Positions 7,125-16,077 of a stretch of DNA of 64,000 bases are shown here, piece after piece. Under the pieces are notes generated by a model. It made no database searches and had not been told where the DNA came from. It saw only the letters and a list, made by a program, of their open reading frames with translations. Position numbers and translations under genes: made by a program. Where the stretch lies: assembly GCA_964520325.1 (NCBI GenBank), contig CAZFOB010000018.1, positions 5,727-69,726 of the forward strand, written 5' to 3'. Source of the stretch: CAZFOB01 sp964520325 (GTDB lineage Bacteria > Actinomycetota > JAICYB01). The number at the start of each line of letters is the position of its first letter. Position 1 is the first letter of the stretch.

Positions 7125-8638
7125 GCGTAGACCTTCTTGAGGTCCTGCTTGAGAATCTTGCCCGCGAGGTTGCGGGGAAGTACGTCGGTGATCTCGAGCT
7201 GCTCGGGGATTGCTTGCATGCGCAGCCCTTTCTCCTTCAGGAACTCGCGCATCTCCTCTATCTCGAGAGCATCCTCGAGAGCATCGGCCTTCGGGACCAC
7301 GACCGCGCACGCGCGTTCTCCCGATGTTGCATCGGGTAGCCCGATCACCGCGACGTCGGCGACCTTCGGATGCGTGAACAGCAGGTCCTCGACCTCCTTC
7401 GCCGAGATGTTCTCGCCCTTGCGGATGATGATGTCCTTCACGCGTCCGGTGATTATCACGTATCCGTCATCGAGGCGGCCGAGGTCTCCGGTGCGGAAGT
7501 AGCCATCCTCGTCGAAGGCGTCGGCGTCGAGTGAGCTGTCGAGATAGCCCTTCATCACCTGTGGTGCCTTCGCGCGGATCTCGCCTTCTTCGCCCGGTTC
7601 GGCGATCTCGCCGTCGAGAGTGACGAGCTTGAGCTCCACACCCGGCATCGGGCGCCCTTCCGTATTCGCGAGCTTGTCGTCCGGATCGTCGGCGCGCGCC
7701 ATGGTGAGGATCGGCGCTTCCGTCAGTCCGTACCCGGACAGGATCGGCGCGCCCATCTCCTCCTTCATGTCGTGATGCAGCTGCGGCGGCTTCGGCGCCC
7801 CGCCGCCGGGGAAGTTGCGCACGTTCGGGAAGAGTGGTGCGCCGGGGTCTTCGCGCTGCGCGTTCAGGTACGCCATGTGGAAGATCGTTCCCGAGCCGGC
7901 GATCGTGACGTCCTGCTCCTTGAAGAACTCGACGGTTGCCAACGGGTCGAACGCCGCCATCACGAGATGGACGAGGCCGACCATCAGCCCGGAGCCGAGC
8001 CAGATCGGTCCGGCGATGTGGGTGAACGGGAAGATGAGGCCGTTGCGATCTCCGGGCACGAGCGCGAGACAGTCAGCCATCCCCTTGGACGCGGCGAGGA
8101 TCGTCGCGTCGGTGTGCTGCGCACCCTTCGGGTCGGCCGTCGAGCCCGAGGTGTAGAAGAGCCAGCGCACGGGAGGCTCAGCCGGAGGATCCCACGGTTC
8201 CAAAGTGGACGGATCGCCGGTCGGGATGGGCCCCTCACACACGAGGACCTCGACACCGCCACCGATCTGCTTGCCCATCGACTCGAAGTCGAAGCCGCGA
8301 TAGACACCCGGGACGATCAGCAGCTGCGGCTTGGCCTCTCGAGCGATGAAGCCGACCTCGCGCTCGCGGTAGATGGGCAGGATCGGGTTCTGGATCGCAC
8401 CGAGGCGCGACAGCGCAGCGACGAGGACGAACGCATGATTCGTCGTCGGAAGGATCCACGAGACGACCGTGCCTTCACGCACGCCGAGTGCCTGAAGCCC
8501 GGCCGCGGCCGACTCTGCTTCGTTTCGGTACTGCGCGAATGTCAGTGGGGTGCGCGACTCGTCGATGACCATCGGATCATCTGGGGTGGCCTCGGCACGC
8601 TTACAGATGAGATCCCACAGGGTTGGTGCTTCGAGCAT
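7121..8638 (-). CDS. AMP-forming acyl-CoA synthetase (cyclohexanecarboxylate-CoA ligase-like)
   Basis: 505-residue ANL-superfamily enzyme that activates a carboxylic acid with ATP and CoA. The P-loop is YTSGSTADPKG at 162-172. It also has the adenine-binding YGLTEAP motif, the hinge YFRTGDLG, and RKGENIS followed by a C-terminal GKILKQDLKK containing the catalytic Lys. The sequence style resembles AliA/fatty-acyl ligases rather than acetyl-CoA synthetase. It is co-transcribed with the downstream SDR (4-bp overlap) and divergent from the MBL-fold gene, with 40 bp between starts. The acid specificity cannot be read from sequence. Confidence 0.92.
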   Translation of the reverse strand: MLEAPTLWDLICKRAEATPDDPMVIDESRTPLTFAQYRNEAESAAAGLQALGVREGTVVSWILPTTNHAFVLVAALSRLGAIQNPILPIYREREVGFIAREAKPQLLIVPGVYRGFDFESMGKQIGGGVEVLVCEGPIPTGDPSTLEPWDPPAEPPVRWLFYTSGSTADPKGAQHTDATILAASKGMADCLALVPGDRNGLIFPFTHIAGPIWLGSGLMVGLVHLVMAAFDPLATVEFFKEQDVTIAGSGTIFHMAYLNAQREDPGAPLFPNVRNFPGGGAPKPPQLHHDMKEEMGAPILSGYGLTEAPILTMARADDPDDKLANTEGRPMPGVELKLVTLDGEIAEPGEEGEIRAKAPQVMKGYLDSSLDADAFDEDGYFRTGDLGRLDDGYVIITGRVKDIIIRKGENISAKEVEDLLFTHPKVADVAVIGLPDATSGERACAVVVPKADALEDALEIEEMREFLKEKGLRMQAIPEQLEITDVLPRNLAGKILKQDLKKVYA

Positions 8639-8678
8639 CAGGTGCGCCTCCTTGCGTCGGCGTATGCTACCGACCTCG

Positions 8679-9893
8679 ATGTCGGATCAGCCGAGCGTCG
8701 TCGCAGCGGTGCAGCAGCGCGGGTTCTTCGGGGGCGGGGAGCCGAAGGAAGTGGCGCCGCGCACCTTCCACGTGCCGACGATGGCCAACTCCACCTCGTT
8801 CATCACCGACGACGGGATCGTGATGGTCGACTGCGGCGTGGTCCAGGTTGGCCCGCACATCCACAAGGCGGTTCGGGGGTACACCGACGAAGAGCTCCAC
8901 ACCGTGATCTACACGCACGGTCACGTCGACCACTGCATGGGTCTTGCGCCGTGGCTCGAGGAGGGACGTCCGCGGATCGTCGCTCACGAGAACGTTCCCA
9001 AGAGATTCAACCGCTACCTGCGCACGATCGGCCTCCAGGAGCACATCAACAAGATCCAGTTCGGCTTCGAGGACATGCGCTGGCCGGCCGACTACGTCTT
9101 CCCCGACGTCACCTACGACGACCAGCTCACGCTGCGCATCGGTGGCGAAGTCTTCGAGCTGCACCACGGCATGGGCGAGACCGATGACGCGACGTGGATA
9201 TGGGCGGCCGACCGCGGCATCCTCGCGTCCGGCGATTTCTGGATCTCGTGCGTGCCCAACTGCGGCAATCCGCAGAAGGTGCAGCGCTATCCCGAAGAAT
9301 GGGTCACCGCGTTCGAGCAGATGATCCCGTTGGGGGCCGAGCTGCTGCTTCCCGGACACGGTCCGCCGATCGAAGGTGCGGCGGAGGTACGCGGCGCGCT
9401 CAGCGACGCCGCCGACTACCTCCGCTCGATCATCCAGCAGACCTACGACGCCATGAACGAGGGACTTCCTCACGACGAGATCGTTGCTCGGGTGAAGGCT
9501 CCGGAAGCTTTCGCCGATCGTCCCTACCTGCAGCCGGTGTACGACCGTCCTGAATTCATCGTGCGCAATCTCATCCGTTTGCACTGGGGATGGTGGGACG
9601 GCTACCCGGGCAACCTCATGCCGTCGCCGGAGAAGACGCGCGCCAGGGAGATCGCCTCACTCGCCGGGGGAGTGGACAAGCTCGTCGAGCGCGCACGCGC
9701 CCTTGCGGACGAGGACATCGCACTCGCGTGTCACCTCGCGGAGTGGGCCGTGCTCGCCGACCCGGACAACCGCGATGCCCAGGCGTGTTCGCGCGACCTG
9801 TTCCGTGCGCGCGCGAACGACGAATCCTCGCTCATGGGTCGTGGCATCTTCATGCACGCCGTGCGCGAAGCGAAGAAAGCCCTCGGCGACTAG
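8679..9893 (+). CDS. MBL-fold hydrolase, alkylsulfatase-like
   Basis: 404 residues from the ATG at 8679; another in-frame ATG at 8664 is possible. The metallo-beta-lactamase motif THGHVDH at 79-85 provides the two-metal site (H80, H82, D84, H85). HHGMGETDD and the late PGHGPP match later metal ligands. After about residue 270 comes a helical region with tandem-helix character (ADEDIALACHLAEWAVLADPD), like the dimerisation domain of SdsA1/BDS1 alkylsulfatases. No signal peptide is visible, so it is probably cytoplasmic. Likely substrates are alkyl sulfate or other esters; the exact one is unknown. It stands alone, divergent from the ligase operon and convergent with the next SDR. Confidence 0.85.
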   Translation: MSDQPSVVAAVQQRGFFGGGEPKEVAPRTFHVPTMANSTSFITDDGIVMVDCGVVQVGPHIHKAVRGYTDEELHTVIYTHGHVDHCMGLAPWLEEGRPRIVAHENVPKRFNRYLRTIGLQEHINKIQFGFEDMRWPADYVFPDVTYDDQLTLRIGGEVFELHHGMGETDDATWIWAADRGILASGDFWISCVPNCGNPQKVQRYPEEWVTAFEQMIPLGAELLLPGHGPPIEGAAEVRGALSDAADYLRSIIQQTYDAMNEGLPHDEIVARVKAPEAFADRPYLQPVYDRPEFIVRNLIRLHWGWWDGYPGNLMPSPEKTRAREIASLAGGVDKLVERARALADEDIALACHLAEWAVLADPDNRDAQACSRDLFRARANDESSLMGRGIFMHAVREAKKALGD

Positions 9894-9972
9894 CCGTATC
9901 GACCAGAAGGTTGTCGTTAGTTCGCGTTCGCCTTGGCGGCTCTCGCTTGGCGGCGAAGGCTCTTCTTCGGCC

Positions 9973-10842
9973 CTAACCCTCGAACTCGCCTCGGCCGAGC
10001 TGCTCGCGGATCGGTGTGAAGGCGGGCTGCATCAGCGTTCGGCGCTGCCAGTTACCACCGTCGACGACGAGCGTCGAACCCGTGATGTACGCCGCGTACG
10101 GCGATGCGAGGAACGTCGCAGCCCAACCGAACTCGCGCGGGAGACCGACGCGTCCCGCGGGGATGGTCGCGCCTTCGGCGCCGCCGCGTCCCGGCACGTT
10201 CCTGATCTGTTCCGGCTCGTCGTCGTGCGGGATGAGGCCGGGGACGAGGTAGTTCGCGCGGATCCCGTACGGCGCCCACTCGATCGCGAGCGTTTCCGTC
10301 AGGTTCTTCACGCCGGCCTTCGACGCGGCTGAATGCGCGAACCCCGGACCGCCCGTCCACGAGTACGACGCGCCGATGTTGACCATCGCGCCCGGCGTGC
10401 CCGCCGCGATGTGCCTGCGTCCGAACTCGCGTGAGCAGAAGAATGTTCCGTCGAGGATGATGCGCGTCACCGCGCGCCAACCGTTCGGTGAGAGGTCTTC
10501 GGCCGGCGTCGGGAAGTTCCCGGCGGCGTTGTTGATAAGGACGTCGGCCAGACCGAGCTGCGTCTCGATGCTGTCAAAGGCCGCGGCGACCTGGTCTGGT
10601 TCGCGTACATCGCACCCGACGGCGATGGCCTTGCCTCCAAGGGCAACGATGGCACCAAGGCCCGCTGCGTGGTGGTCGGGACTCCGAGAGACGATCGCGA
10701 TCCTCGCGCCGAGGCGCGCAAACTCGATCGCGATGCCCTTGCCCAATCCGGTGCCCCCGCCCGTAACGATGACCAACTGTCCGTCGAAGGTTCCGTCGGG
10801 AAGCGCGGATGCGCCTTCGGGAGGCGGAGAGGTGAGTCCCAT
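9973..10842 (-). CDS. SDR, 2,4-dienoyl-CoA reductase-like
   Basis: 289 residues from the ATG at 10840-10842; open frame beyond it runs into the divergent ligase and is ignored. The N-terminal glycine motif is TGGGTGLGKG. The stretch NNAAGNFPTPAEDLSPNGW and the later ETLAIEWAPYGIR and VVDGGNW closely follow peroxisomal and bacterial 2,4-dienoyl-CoA reductases. In that subfamily the SDR Tyr of YxxxK is absent; here too SAASK has Ser in the Tyr position with Lys kept. It would remove 4,5-double bonds from dienoyl-CoA with NADPH during beta-oxidation of unsaturated acyl chains. It is divergent from a CoA ligase with 25 bp between starts, so both are probably controlled together. Confidence 0.85.
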   Translation of the reverse strand: MGLTSPPPEGASALPDGTFDGQLVIVTGGGTGLGKGIAIEFARLGARIAIVSRSPDHHAAGLGAIVALGGKAIAVGCDVREPDQVAAAFDSIETQLGLADVLINNAAGNFPTPAEDLSPNGWRAVTRIILDGTFFCSREFGRRHIAAGTPGAMVNIGASYSWTGGPGFAHSAASKAGVKNLTETLAIEWAPYGIRANYLVPGLIPHDDEPEQIRNVPGRGGAEGATIPAGRVGLPREFGWAATFLASPYAAYITGSTLVVDGGNWQRRTLMQPAFTPIREQLGRGEFEG

Positions 10843-10867
10843 TTCCACACAGTACGATGCCCTCCGT

Positions 10868-12403
10868 ATGGTTCGCCCCGCGGTACCGCATCTGCTCGCC
10901 GAACGCGCGAACTCGATGCCGGATGTCCTGTTCGTCGAGTGCGACGGCGTGCGCCGGACGTTCGGACAGATGCATGAGCGGGCTGAGCGTCTCGCGGCCG
11001 GCCTCGCCTCACTTGGTGTCGGGAAGGACGATCGCGTGGCATCGATCCTCCCGAATTGCATCGAGCACGTCGATCTGATCTTCGCGTGCGCGCGGCTCGG
11101 GGCGATCCACGTGCCGGTGAACGTCTTCCTCAAAGGCGACTTCCTGCAGTACCAGCTCCACGACGCTGCGGCCTCGGTCGTCGTCGGTGACGATGCGGGG
11201 ATCGGTGCAGTCGATGCGATCCGTGATGGACTGCCCGATCTGCAGCATGTGATCGCCTCAGACGCGATGCCGACCGGTGACGATGTGCCGGACGTCGACC
11301 TCGCGCCGAGCGACACGGTCGCGATCATGTACACCTCGGGGACGACCGGCATGCCGAAGGGCTGCATGCTCCCGCACGGCTACCACTCGATCTCGCCCAC
11401 AGCGGCGAACACGCTGCTCGAGTACGGGACGGGCGACGTCCTGTACTCGGCGCTCCCGCTGTTTCACGGCTGGGCCCGGGGCATGCTCTTCGGCGCTCTG
11501 GTGCACGGCGTCACCTGCGTGCTCGACGCCGAGTTCTCACCCGGCAACGCTTTGCAACGGCTAACCGACACTGGTGCCACGGTGTTCTCTGGTGTCGGGG
11601 CGATGGGGATGGCCCTGCTCGCGCAGCCGATGTCGCGCCTCGACCGCGCGCACAACCTGCGTGTCGCGTTCATGATCCCGTTCGCGGGAAGCGACGAGGC
11701 GCAGTTCACTGAACGGTTCCGCGTGCGCGTGCAGTCGAACATGTACGGCCAGACAGAAACGGGAGCGATCACGTTCACGCCGCTCGCGCAGGACGCCAAG
11801 CCGGGGACGATCGGACGTCCATCGCCGCAGTACGACGTCCGGGTGGTGGACGACGACGACCGCGACGTCCCTCCGGGAACTCCGGGCGAAGTGATCGTGC
11901 GAGCCAAGATGCCGGACGCCCTGTACACCGGTTACTGGCGCAAGCCGGAGGCCACCGAAGAAGCGATGCGTGGCGGCTGGCACCACACCGGAGACCTCGC
12001 TCGCGCCGACGAAGACGGGTACTTCACGTTCGTCGACCGCAAGAAGGACGCCGTCCGCCGCCGCGGTGAGAACGTGAGCTCGGTGCAGGTCGAGCTCGCG
12101 ATCGTCGCGCATCCGAGGGTGACGGAAGCCGCGATCGTTGCCGTCCCGTCGGAGATGACCGAGGACGACATCAAGGCGTGCCTCGTCGTGTCCGGCGAAC
12201 TGGTCCCCGAAGAGCTCTTCGCTTTCTTCCGCGAGAAGCTGCCGTACTTCGCGATCCCGCGTTACGTAGAGATCCTCGATGCGTTGCCGAAGACCGCGAC
12301 GATGCGCGTGCAGAAGCACAAGCTGCGTGAGTCCGGAGCTACGACGGCGACGTGGGACTTCGAAGTTCTTGGTCTGACGGTTCCTCGCGACGACCGGCGT
12401 TGA
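10868..12403 (+). CDS. AMP-forming acyl-CoA ligase (CaiC-like)
   Basis: 511 residues from the ATG at 10868; the long upstream open frame is antisense to the SDR. The ATP-binding P-loop is MYTSGTTGMPKG, the A5 motif is MYGQTETG, the hinge is WHHTGDLAR, and RRRGENVSS carries the A8 region. The C-terminal domain is complete and ends with KTATMRVQKHKLR. The closest style is crotonobetaine/carnitine-CoA ligase and related short to medium acid ligases, but the acid is not determined. Its last 65 bp overlap the 3' end of the convergent esterase gene, an unusually long tail-to-tail overlap. Confidence 0.92.
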   Translation: MVRPAVPHLLAERANSMPDVLFVECDGVRRTFGQMHERAERLAAGLASLGVGKDDRVASILPNCIEHVDLIFACARLGAIHVPVNVFLKGDFLQYQLHDAAASVVVGDDAGIGAVDAIRDGLPDLQHVIASDAMPTGDDVPDVDLAPSDTVAIMYTSGTTGMPKGCMLPHGYHSISPTAANTLLEYGTGDVLYSALPLFHGWARGMLFGALVHGVTCVLDAEFSPGNALQRLTDTGATVFSGVGAMGMALLAQPMSRLDRAHNLRVAFMIPFAGSDEAQFTERFRVRVQSNMYGQTETGAITFTPLAQDAKPGTIGRPSPQYDVRVVDDDDRDVPPGTPGEVIVRAKMPDALYTGYWRKPEATEEAMRGGWHHTGDLARADEDGYFTFVDRKKDAVRRRGENVSSVQVELAIVAHPRVTEAAIVAVPSEMTEDDIKACLVVSGELVPEELFAFFREKLPYFAIPRYVEILDALPKTATMRVQKHKLRESGATTATWDFEVLGLTVPRDDRR

Positions 12404-13694
12404 CTTTCCACTGCTCGAAGGCCCACTCGCCGAACCGCGCGATCGCACGCACCGCGTAGAGCGTCCGGATCGACAGGAACTGATCGAAGGCGTGCTGTGC
12501 GCGGGGGAGCTCCGCATAGACGACCGGCGCTTTGGAGACCGCGCGGAGTCTGTCCGCGAATGCCTTCGCTTCGATGGGCCGTGCGAGCGTGTCCATCGCG
12601 CCGTGGATCACGAAGAACGGCGGCGCGTGTTCGCCGACGCGGTGCCACGGCGAACCCTGCGAGAAGAGATCGGCGTTCGTCCTCCGCTTGCTCTTCGCGA
12701 TCGACAGCTCAAAGAAGCGGAGGAACCCTTCCTTATGCCGGCGTTCGGAGCGCGGAAGCTCGTCGAGCATCGCGCCCGTGAGGTCATAGATGCCGTAGAG
12801 CGGAGCTGCGGCCTGCACGGTGGTGTCGGCGTCCTCGAAGTCCGGCTGGTACTTGGGGTCGTTGGGCGTGAGCGCGGCCAGCGAAGAGAGATGTCCGCCG
12901 GCGGAGTTGCCGCTCACCATCAGGAACGAGGGATCACCGCCGTACTCATGCGCGTGTTCGCGGATCCAAGCGATCGCGCGTTTCACGGCGATGATGTGCG
13001 CGGGGAACGTCGCCCGCGGACTGACGGGGTAGTTCATCGCGAAACATACCCAGCCGCGCGAGCTCATCTCGATGAGCAGCGGTTTACCCTGCTGGTTCTT
13101 ATTCGAGATTCCAACCGTCCACGCGCCGCCGGGCACATAGAGCAGGCACGGACGATCGGCGATCGCGATGCGCGGGTGCCAGACGTCGAGCTTGTAGCGC
13201 CGAGTCCACGGCGCCATGTAGGGCAGGTTGCGAACACGCCTGATGTTGCGGCTCCAGAGCTTGAACGGGAAGGCGAACTCGCGCCAGACGACGGACCTCC
13301 GCGCTGCGGCCGGACCGATGCCACCTTCAAGCGCTTCCTCGAGGACGTCGTCCGACCGGAAGGCTTCGCGCACCAGGTCCCAGAGGAGATAGGCGTTCAT
13401 GCCGCTCAAGGGGAGCGCCACCCACCCCGGCCACTCGCTCAAGGAACCGCGGATGAGGAAGAGCGCCACACCGACGACGTGCAGCACGAGCAGCTGCGGT
13501 GCGAGTTCGATCACGAGCCACGAAGCGAAGAATGCCGGGACGACCAGGAGCTGGAAGCGCGCGGCACGTCGGGCATTGAGAACGAGCATCAGGCCCGCTA
13601 TCGCGGTGATCAGGAAGAGGCTCGGCACGTTCCCAGTGTGCCCGAGCTGGTCATGCGGAGTAGCCTTGCCCTTCGGTGATGCTCCGGGATTCAT
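12339..13694 (-). CDS. Membrane-anchored alpha/beta hydrolase (HSL/lipase family)
   Basis: 451 residues from the ATG at 13692-13694. An internal GTG at 13628 (429 residues) leaves a cleaner spacer to the divergent WS/DGAT gene and is a good alternative. The first 110 residues hold three or four hydrophobic helices. The catalytic domain follows, with oxyanion segment VPGGAW, nucleophile elbow GNSAGG, a probable acid in HGAMDTLA, and His in RAQHAF. This layout matches hormone-sensitive-lipase-like esterases of mycobacteria (LipN/LipO type), acting on acylglycerols or lipid esters at the membrane. Its back-to-back position with a triacylglycerol/wax-ester synthase suggests that one makes and the other breaks neutral lipid (inference). 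Confidence 0.85.
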   Translation of the reverse strand: MNPGASPKGKATPHDQLGHTGNVPSLFLITAIAGLMLVLNARRAARFQLLVVPAFFASWLVIELAPQLLVLHVVGVALFLIRGSLSEWPGWVALPLSGMNAYLLWDLVREAFRSDDVLEEALEGGIGPAAARRSVVWREFAFPFKLWSRNIRRVRNLPYMAPWTRRYKLDVWHPRIAIADRPCLLYVPGGAWTVGISNKNQQGKPLLIEMSSRGWVCFAMNYPVSPRATFPAHIIAVKRAIAWIREHAHEYGGDPSFLMVSGNSAGGHLSSLAALTPNDPKYQPDFEDADTTVQAAAPLYGIYDLTGAMLDELPRSERRHKEGFLRFFELSIAKSKRRTNADLFSQGSPWHRVGEHAPPFFVIHGAMDTLARPIEAKAFADRLRAVSKAPVVYAELPRAQHAFDQFLSIRTLYAVRAIARFGEWAFEQWKVNAGRREEPSDQELRSPTSPS

Positions 13695-13712
13695 CGGCTT
13701 TCGGAGGTTGCA

Positions 13713-15131
13713 ATGGAACGGATGAGCGGTCTCGACGCAACATTCCTGTATTTCGAAACGCCGAACATGCACATGCACGTGATGGGCGTGATCGTTTTCG
13801 ATCCGTCCACGGCGTCCGAGCCGTACTCGTTCGAGCGCGTCAAAGAGAAGATGCGCAACCGCCTGCATCTGGTTCCACCGTTCCGCCGCAAGCTCGCGCC
13901 GATCCCCTTCAACCTGCATCACCCGGTCTGGGTCGAGGACCCGAACTTCGATCTCGACTACCACATGCACCGCGTCGGGTGTCCCGCTCCGGGGACCGAG
14001 AAGGAGCTCGCCGAGGTCGTCGGCGAGGTCGCGAGCCGGCCGCTCGACCGGTCGAGGCCGCTTTGGGAGATGTACATCGTCGAGGGCCTTGCCAACGGCT
14101 ACGTCGCTTCGGTCGCGAAGATGCACCACGCCACGATCGACGGAGTGTCTGGTGCGAACCTCATGGTCCACCTCTTCGACCTCGAGCCGAACCCACCAGA
14201 GCCGGCGCCGCAGGAGCCCTGGAAGCCCGACCGCATGCCGACCGACGTCGAGCGCATCGCGTTCGCAGCCGTGTCGCGGCTTCGCCGTCCGCTCAACATC
14301 TTCAAGGTGCTACCGCAGACGGTTCAGTCGGTCGTGAACGTCGTTCAGCGACGGCGGTCGAGCGAGACCAGCGGCGGGATGGCTACACCGTTCACTGCGC
14401 CTCGTGTGTCGTTCAACCAGCCGGTCACGCCACACCGCCGCGTTGCGTTCTCGACGACCTCGCTCGAAGAGGTGAAGCAGATCAAGAAGGCGTTCGGTGC
14501 AACGGTGAACGACGTCGTCCAAACGATCGTGGCCGGTGCGCTGCGCAAGTATCTCATCAACCATGACGAGCTTCCGGACAAGTCGCTGATCGCGACGTGC
14601 CCGGTGTCGGTGCGCGGCGCGGAAGAGGCTGACGTCATCGGGTCCAACCAGGTGTCCGCGATGTTCTCGAAGCTGCACACCGACATCGTTGATCCGGTCG
14701 AGCGGCTGCACGCGATACATGAGGCCAACCAGGGGGCCAAGGAGGAGCACAACGCCGTGGGCGCCGATCTGCTGACCAACTGGGCGGAGTTCGCGGCGCC
14801 GACGACGTTCTCGCTGGCTGCGCGGATGTACACCGGGCTAGGCCTGGCGGCGCGTCACCCTGTGATCCACAACCTGGTCATCAGCAACGTGCCCGGTCCA
14901 CCGTTCCCGCTCTACTTCGCGGGAGCCAAGCTCGTGGGTCTCAATCCGCTCGGTCCGGTCATGGACGGCGCTGGTCTCAACATCACGGTGCTGAGCTACG
15001 TCGACAACATCAACTGGGGCTTCATCGCCTGCCGCGAGCTCATGCCCGACCTGTGGGATCTCGCGGACGCGATCGCGGAGGAACAGGCCGAGTTGCTCAA
15101 GCTGGCACAGTCGGTCGGCACGACCGTATAG
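13713..15131 (+). CDS. Wax ester synthase/diacylglycerol acyltransferase (WS/DGAT)
   Basis: 472 residues, the family's usual length. The catalytic HHxxxDG motif is HHATIDG at 138-144, PLW is at 116-118, and a second conserved element GATVNDVV sits in the C-terminal half. The start MSGLDATFLYFETP is the standard family N-terminus; an ATG at 13713 precedes it by three codons. It transfers an acyl group from acyl-CoA to diacylglycerol or a fatty alcohol to make storage lipid, and is usually membrane-associated. Downstream genes follow with no gap: the next GTG comes directly after this TAG stop. Confidence 0.95.
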   Translation: MERMSGLDATFLYFETPNMHMHVMGVIVFDPSTASEPYSFERVKEKMRNRLHLVPPFRRKLAPIPFNLHHPVWVEDPNFDLDYHMHRVGCPAPGTEKELAEVVGEVASRPLDRSRPLWEMYIVEGLANGYVASVAKMHHATIDGVSGANLMVHLFDLEPNPPEPAPQEPWKPDRMPTDVERIAFAAVSRLRRPLNIFKVLPQTVQSVVNVVQRRRSSETSGGMATPFTAPRVSFNQPVTPHRRVAFSTTSLEEVKQIKKAFGATVNDVVQTIVAGALRKYLINHDELPDKSLIATCPVSVRGAEEADVIGSNQVSAMFSKLHTDIVDPVERLHAIHEANQGAKEEHNAVGADLLTNWAEFAAPTTFSLAARMYTGLGLAARHPVIHNLVISNVPGPPFPLYFAGAKLVGLNPLGPVMDGAGLNITVLSYVDNINWGFIACRELMPDLWDLADAIAEEQAELLKLAQSVGTTV

Positions 15132-16037
15132 GTGGCGCTCCCGCAGCATTTCGTCGATCTCGCGCGCGAGGTCAACAACTGGGGACGCTGGGGCGACGAC
15201 GACGAGCTCGGCACGCTCAACCTGATCACGCCCGAGGTCATCCACCGGGCCGTCGGATGCGTGACCCGCGGGAAGACGTTCAACCTCGCGCTGCCGCTCT
15301 CGGCGGACGGCCCGCAGATCGGCGCGATCCCCGGACGCATCAATCCCATCCATCTCATGACGGCGGTGAACACCTCGTTCGGTGAGGTGTCGGCGAGCGA
15401 CGATTCCGTCGCGATGGGCCTCCAGTGCGCAACGCACTGGGACGCCTTCTCGCACGTGAGCTATCGCGGCGTGCTCTACAACGGGTTCCCGGCGGACTCG
15501 ATCACCGAAGCGGGTGCGTCGAGGTGCTCGATCGAGCGTGTTGGGTCGTTGGTGAGCCGCGGCGTGCTCATCGACGTCGCCCGATCGAAGGGCGTCGACC
15601 GCCTCGGGCCTGGGTACGCGATCACCGGTACCGATCTCGATGCGGCGTGCACGGTGAAGATGCTGCCCGGGGACATCGTCCTGATCCGCACGGGTCACAT
15701 CCGCTACCTCGACGAGGGCGATAAGAAGGCCTACGGCTACCCGAGTCCCGGGGTCGGGATCGATGCCGTGCGCTGGTTCCGAAAGCACGACGTCGCCGCG
15801 GTCGCGAATGACACGATCACCTTCGAGGTTCTGCCCGGCGAGATCGACGGCGTGTTCCTTCCGGTCCACGCGCTCGACCTCGTCGAGATGGGGATGATTC
15901 AGGGACAGAACTTCCATCTGGAGGCACTCGCCGCGGACTGCGCGAGCGACGGGGTGTACGACTTCCTCCTCGAAGCCACGCCCGAACCGTTCGTCGGCGC
16001 GGTCGGAGCCCCGGTCGTCCCTCTGGCCATTAAGTGA
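15132..16037 (+). CDS. Cyclase-family metal hydrolase (kynurenine formamidase-like)
   Basis: 301 residues starting at a GTG immediately after the WS/DGAT stop. The metal-binding signature of the family (HxGTHxDxPxH) appears in degenerate form as CATHWDAFSHV. Segments such as PGDIVLIRTGH and the late LPVHALDLVEMGMIQGQNF are typical of the longer actinobacterial members. Characterised relatives hydrolyse amides (formylkynurenine), isatin or other small cyclic compounds with Mn or Zn. Actual substrate is unknown. It is probably co-transcribed with the WS/DGAT and the two following genes. Confidence 0.85.
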   Translation: MALPQHFVDLAREVNNWGRWGDDDELGTLNLITPEVIHRAVGCVTRGKTFNLALPLSADGPQIGAIPGRINPIHLMTAVNTSFGEVSASDDSVAMGLQCATHWDAFSHVSYRGVLYNGFPADSITEAGASRCSIERVGSLVSRGVLIDVARSKGVDRLGPGYAITGTDLDAACTVKMLPGDIVLIRTGHIRYLDEGDKKAYGYPSPGVGIDAVRWFRKHDVAAVANDTITFEVLPGEIDGVFLPVHALDLVEMGMIQGQNFHLEALAADCASDGVYDFLLEATPEPFVGAVGAPVVPLAIK

Positions 16038-16077
16038 GCGACTGCGGAGCGCGGAGCGCGCAGCAAGCGGAGTCAGA

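Noticed and set aside
9894..9972. Possible terminator between convergent MBL and SDR genes
   Set aside because: TTCGCC and GGCGAA elements are present, but the stem is imperfect and has no T-run.
9973..11367. Minus-strand frame extended to 464 residues upstream of the dienoyl-CoA-reductase-like SDR
   Set aside because: The extension runs antisense through the start of the acyl-CoA ligase; the SDR family start is at 10842.
12339..14171. 610-residue version of the membrane esterase
   Set aside because: Its first 159 residues are antisense to WS/DGAT and lack hydrophobic or domain character; family helices begin after 13694.
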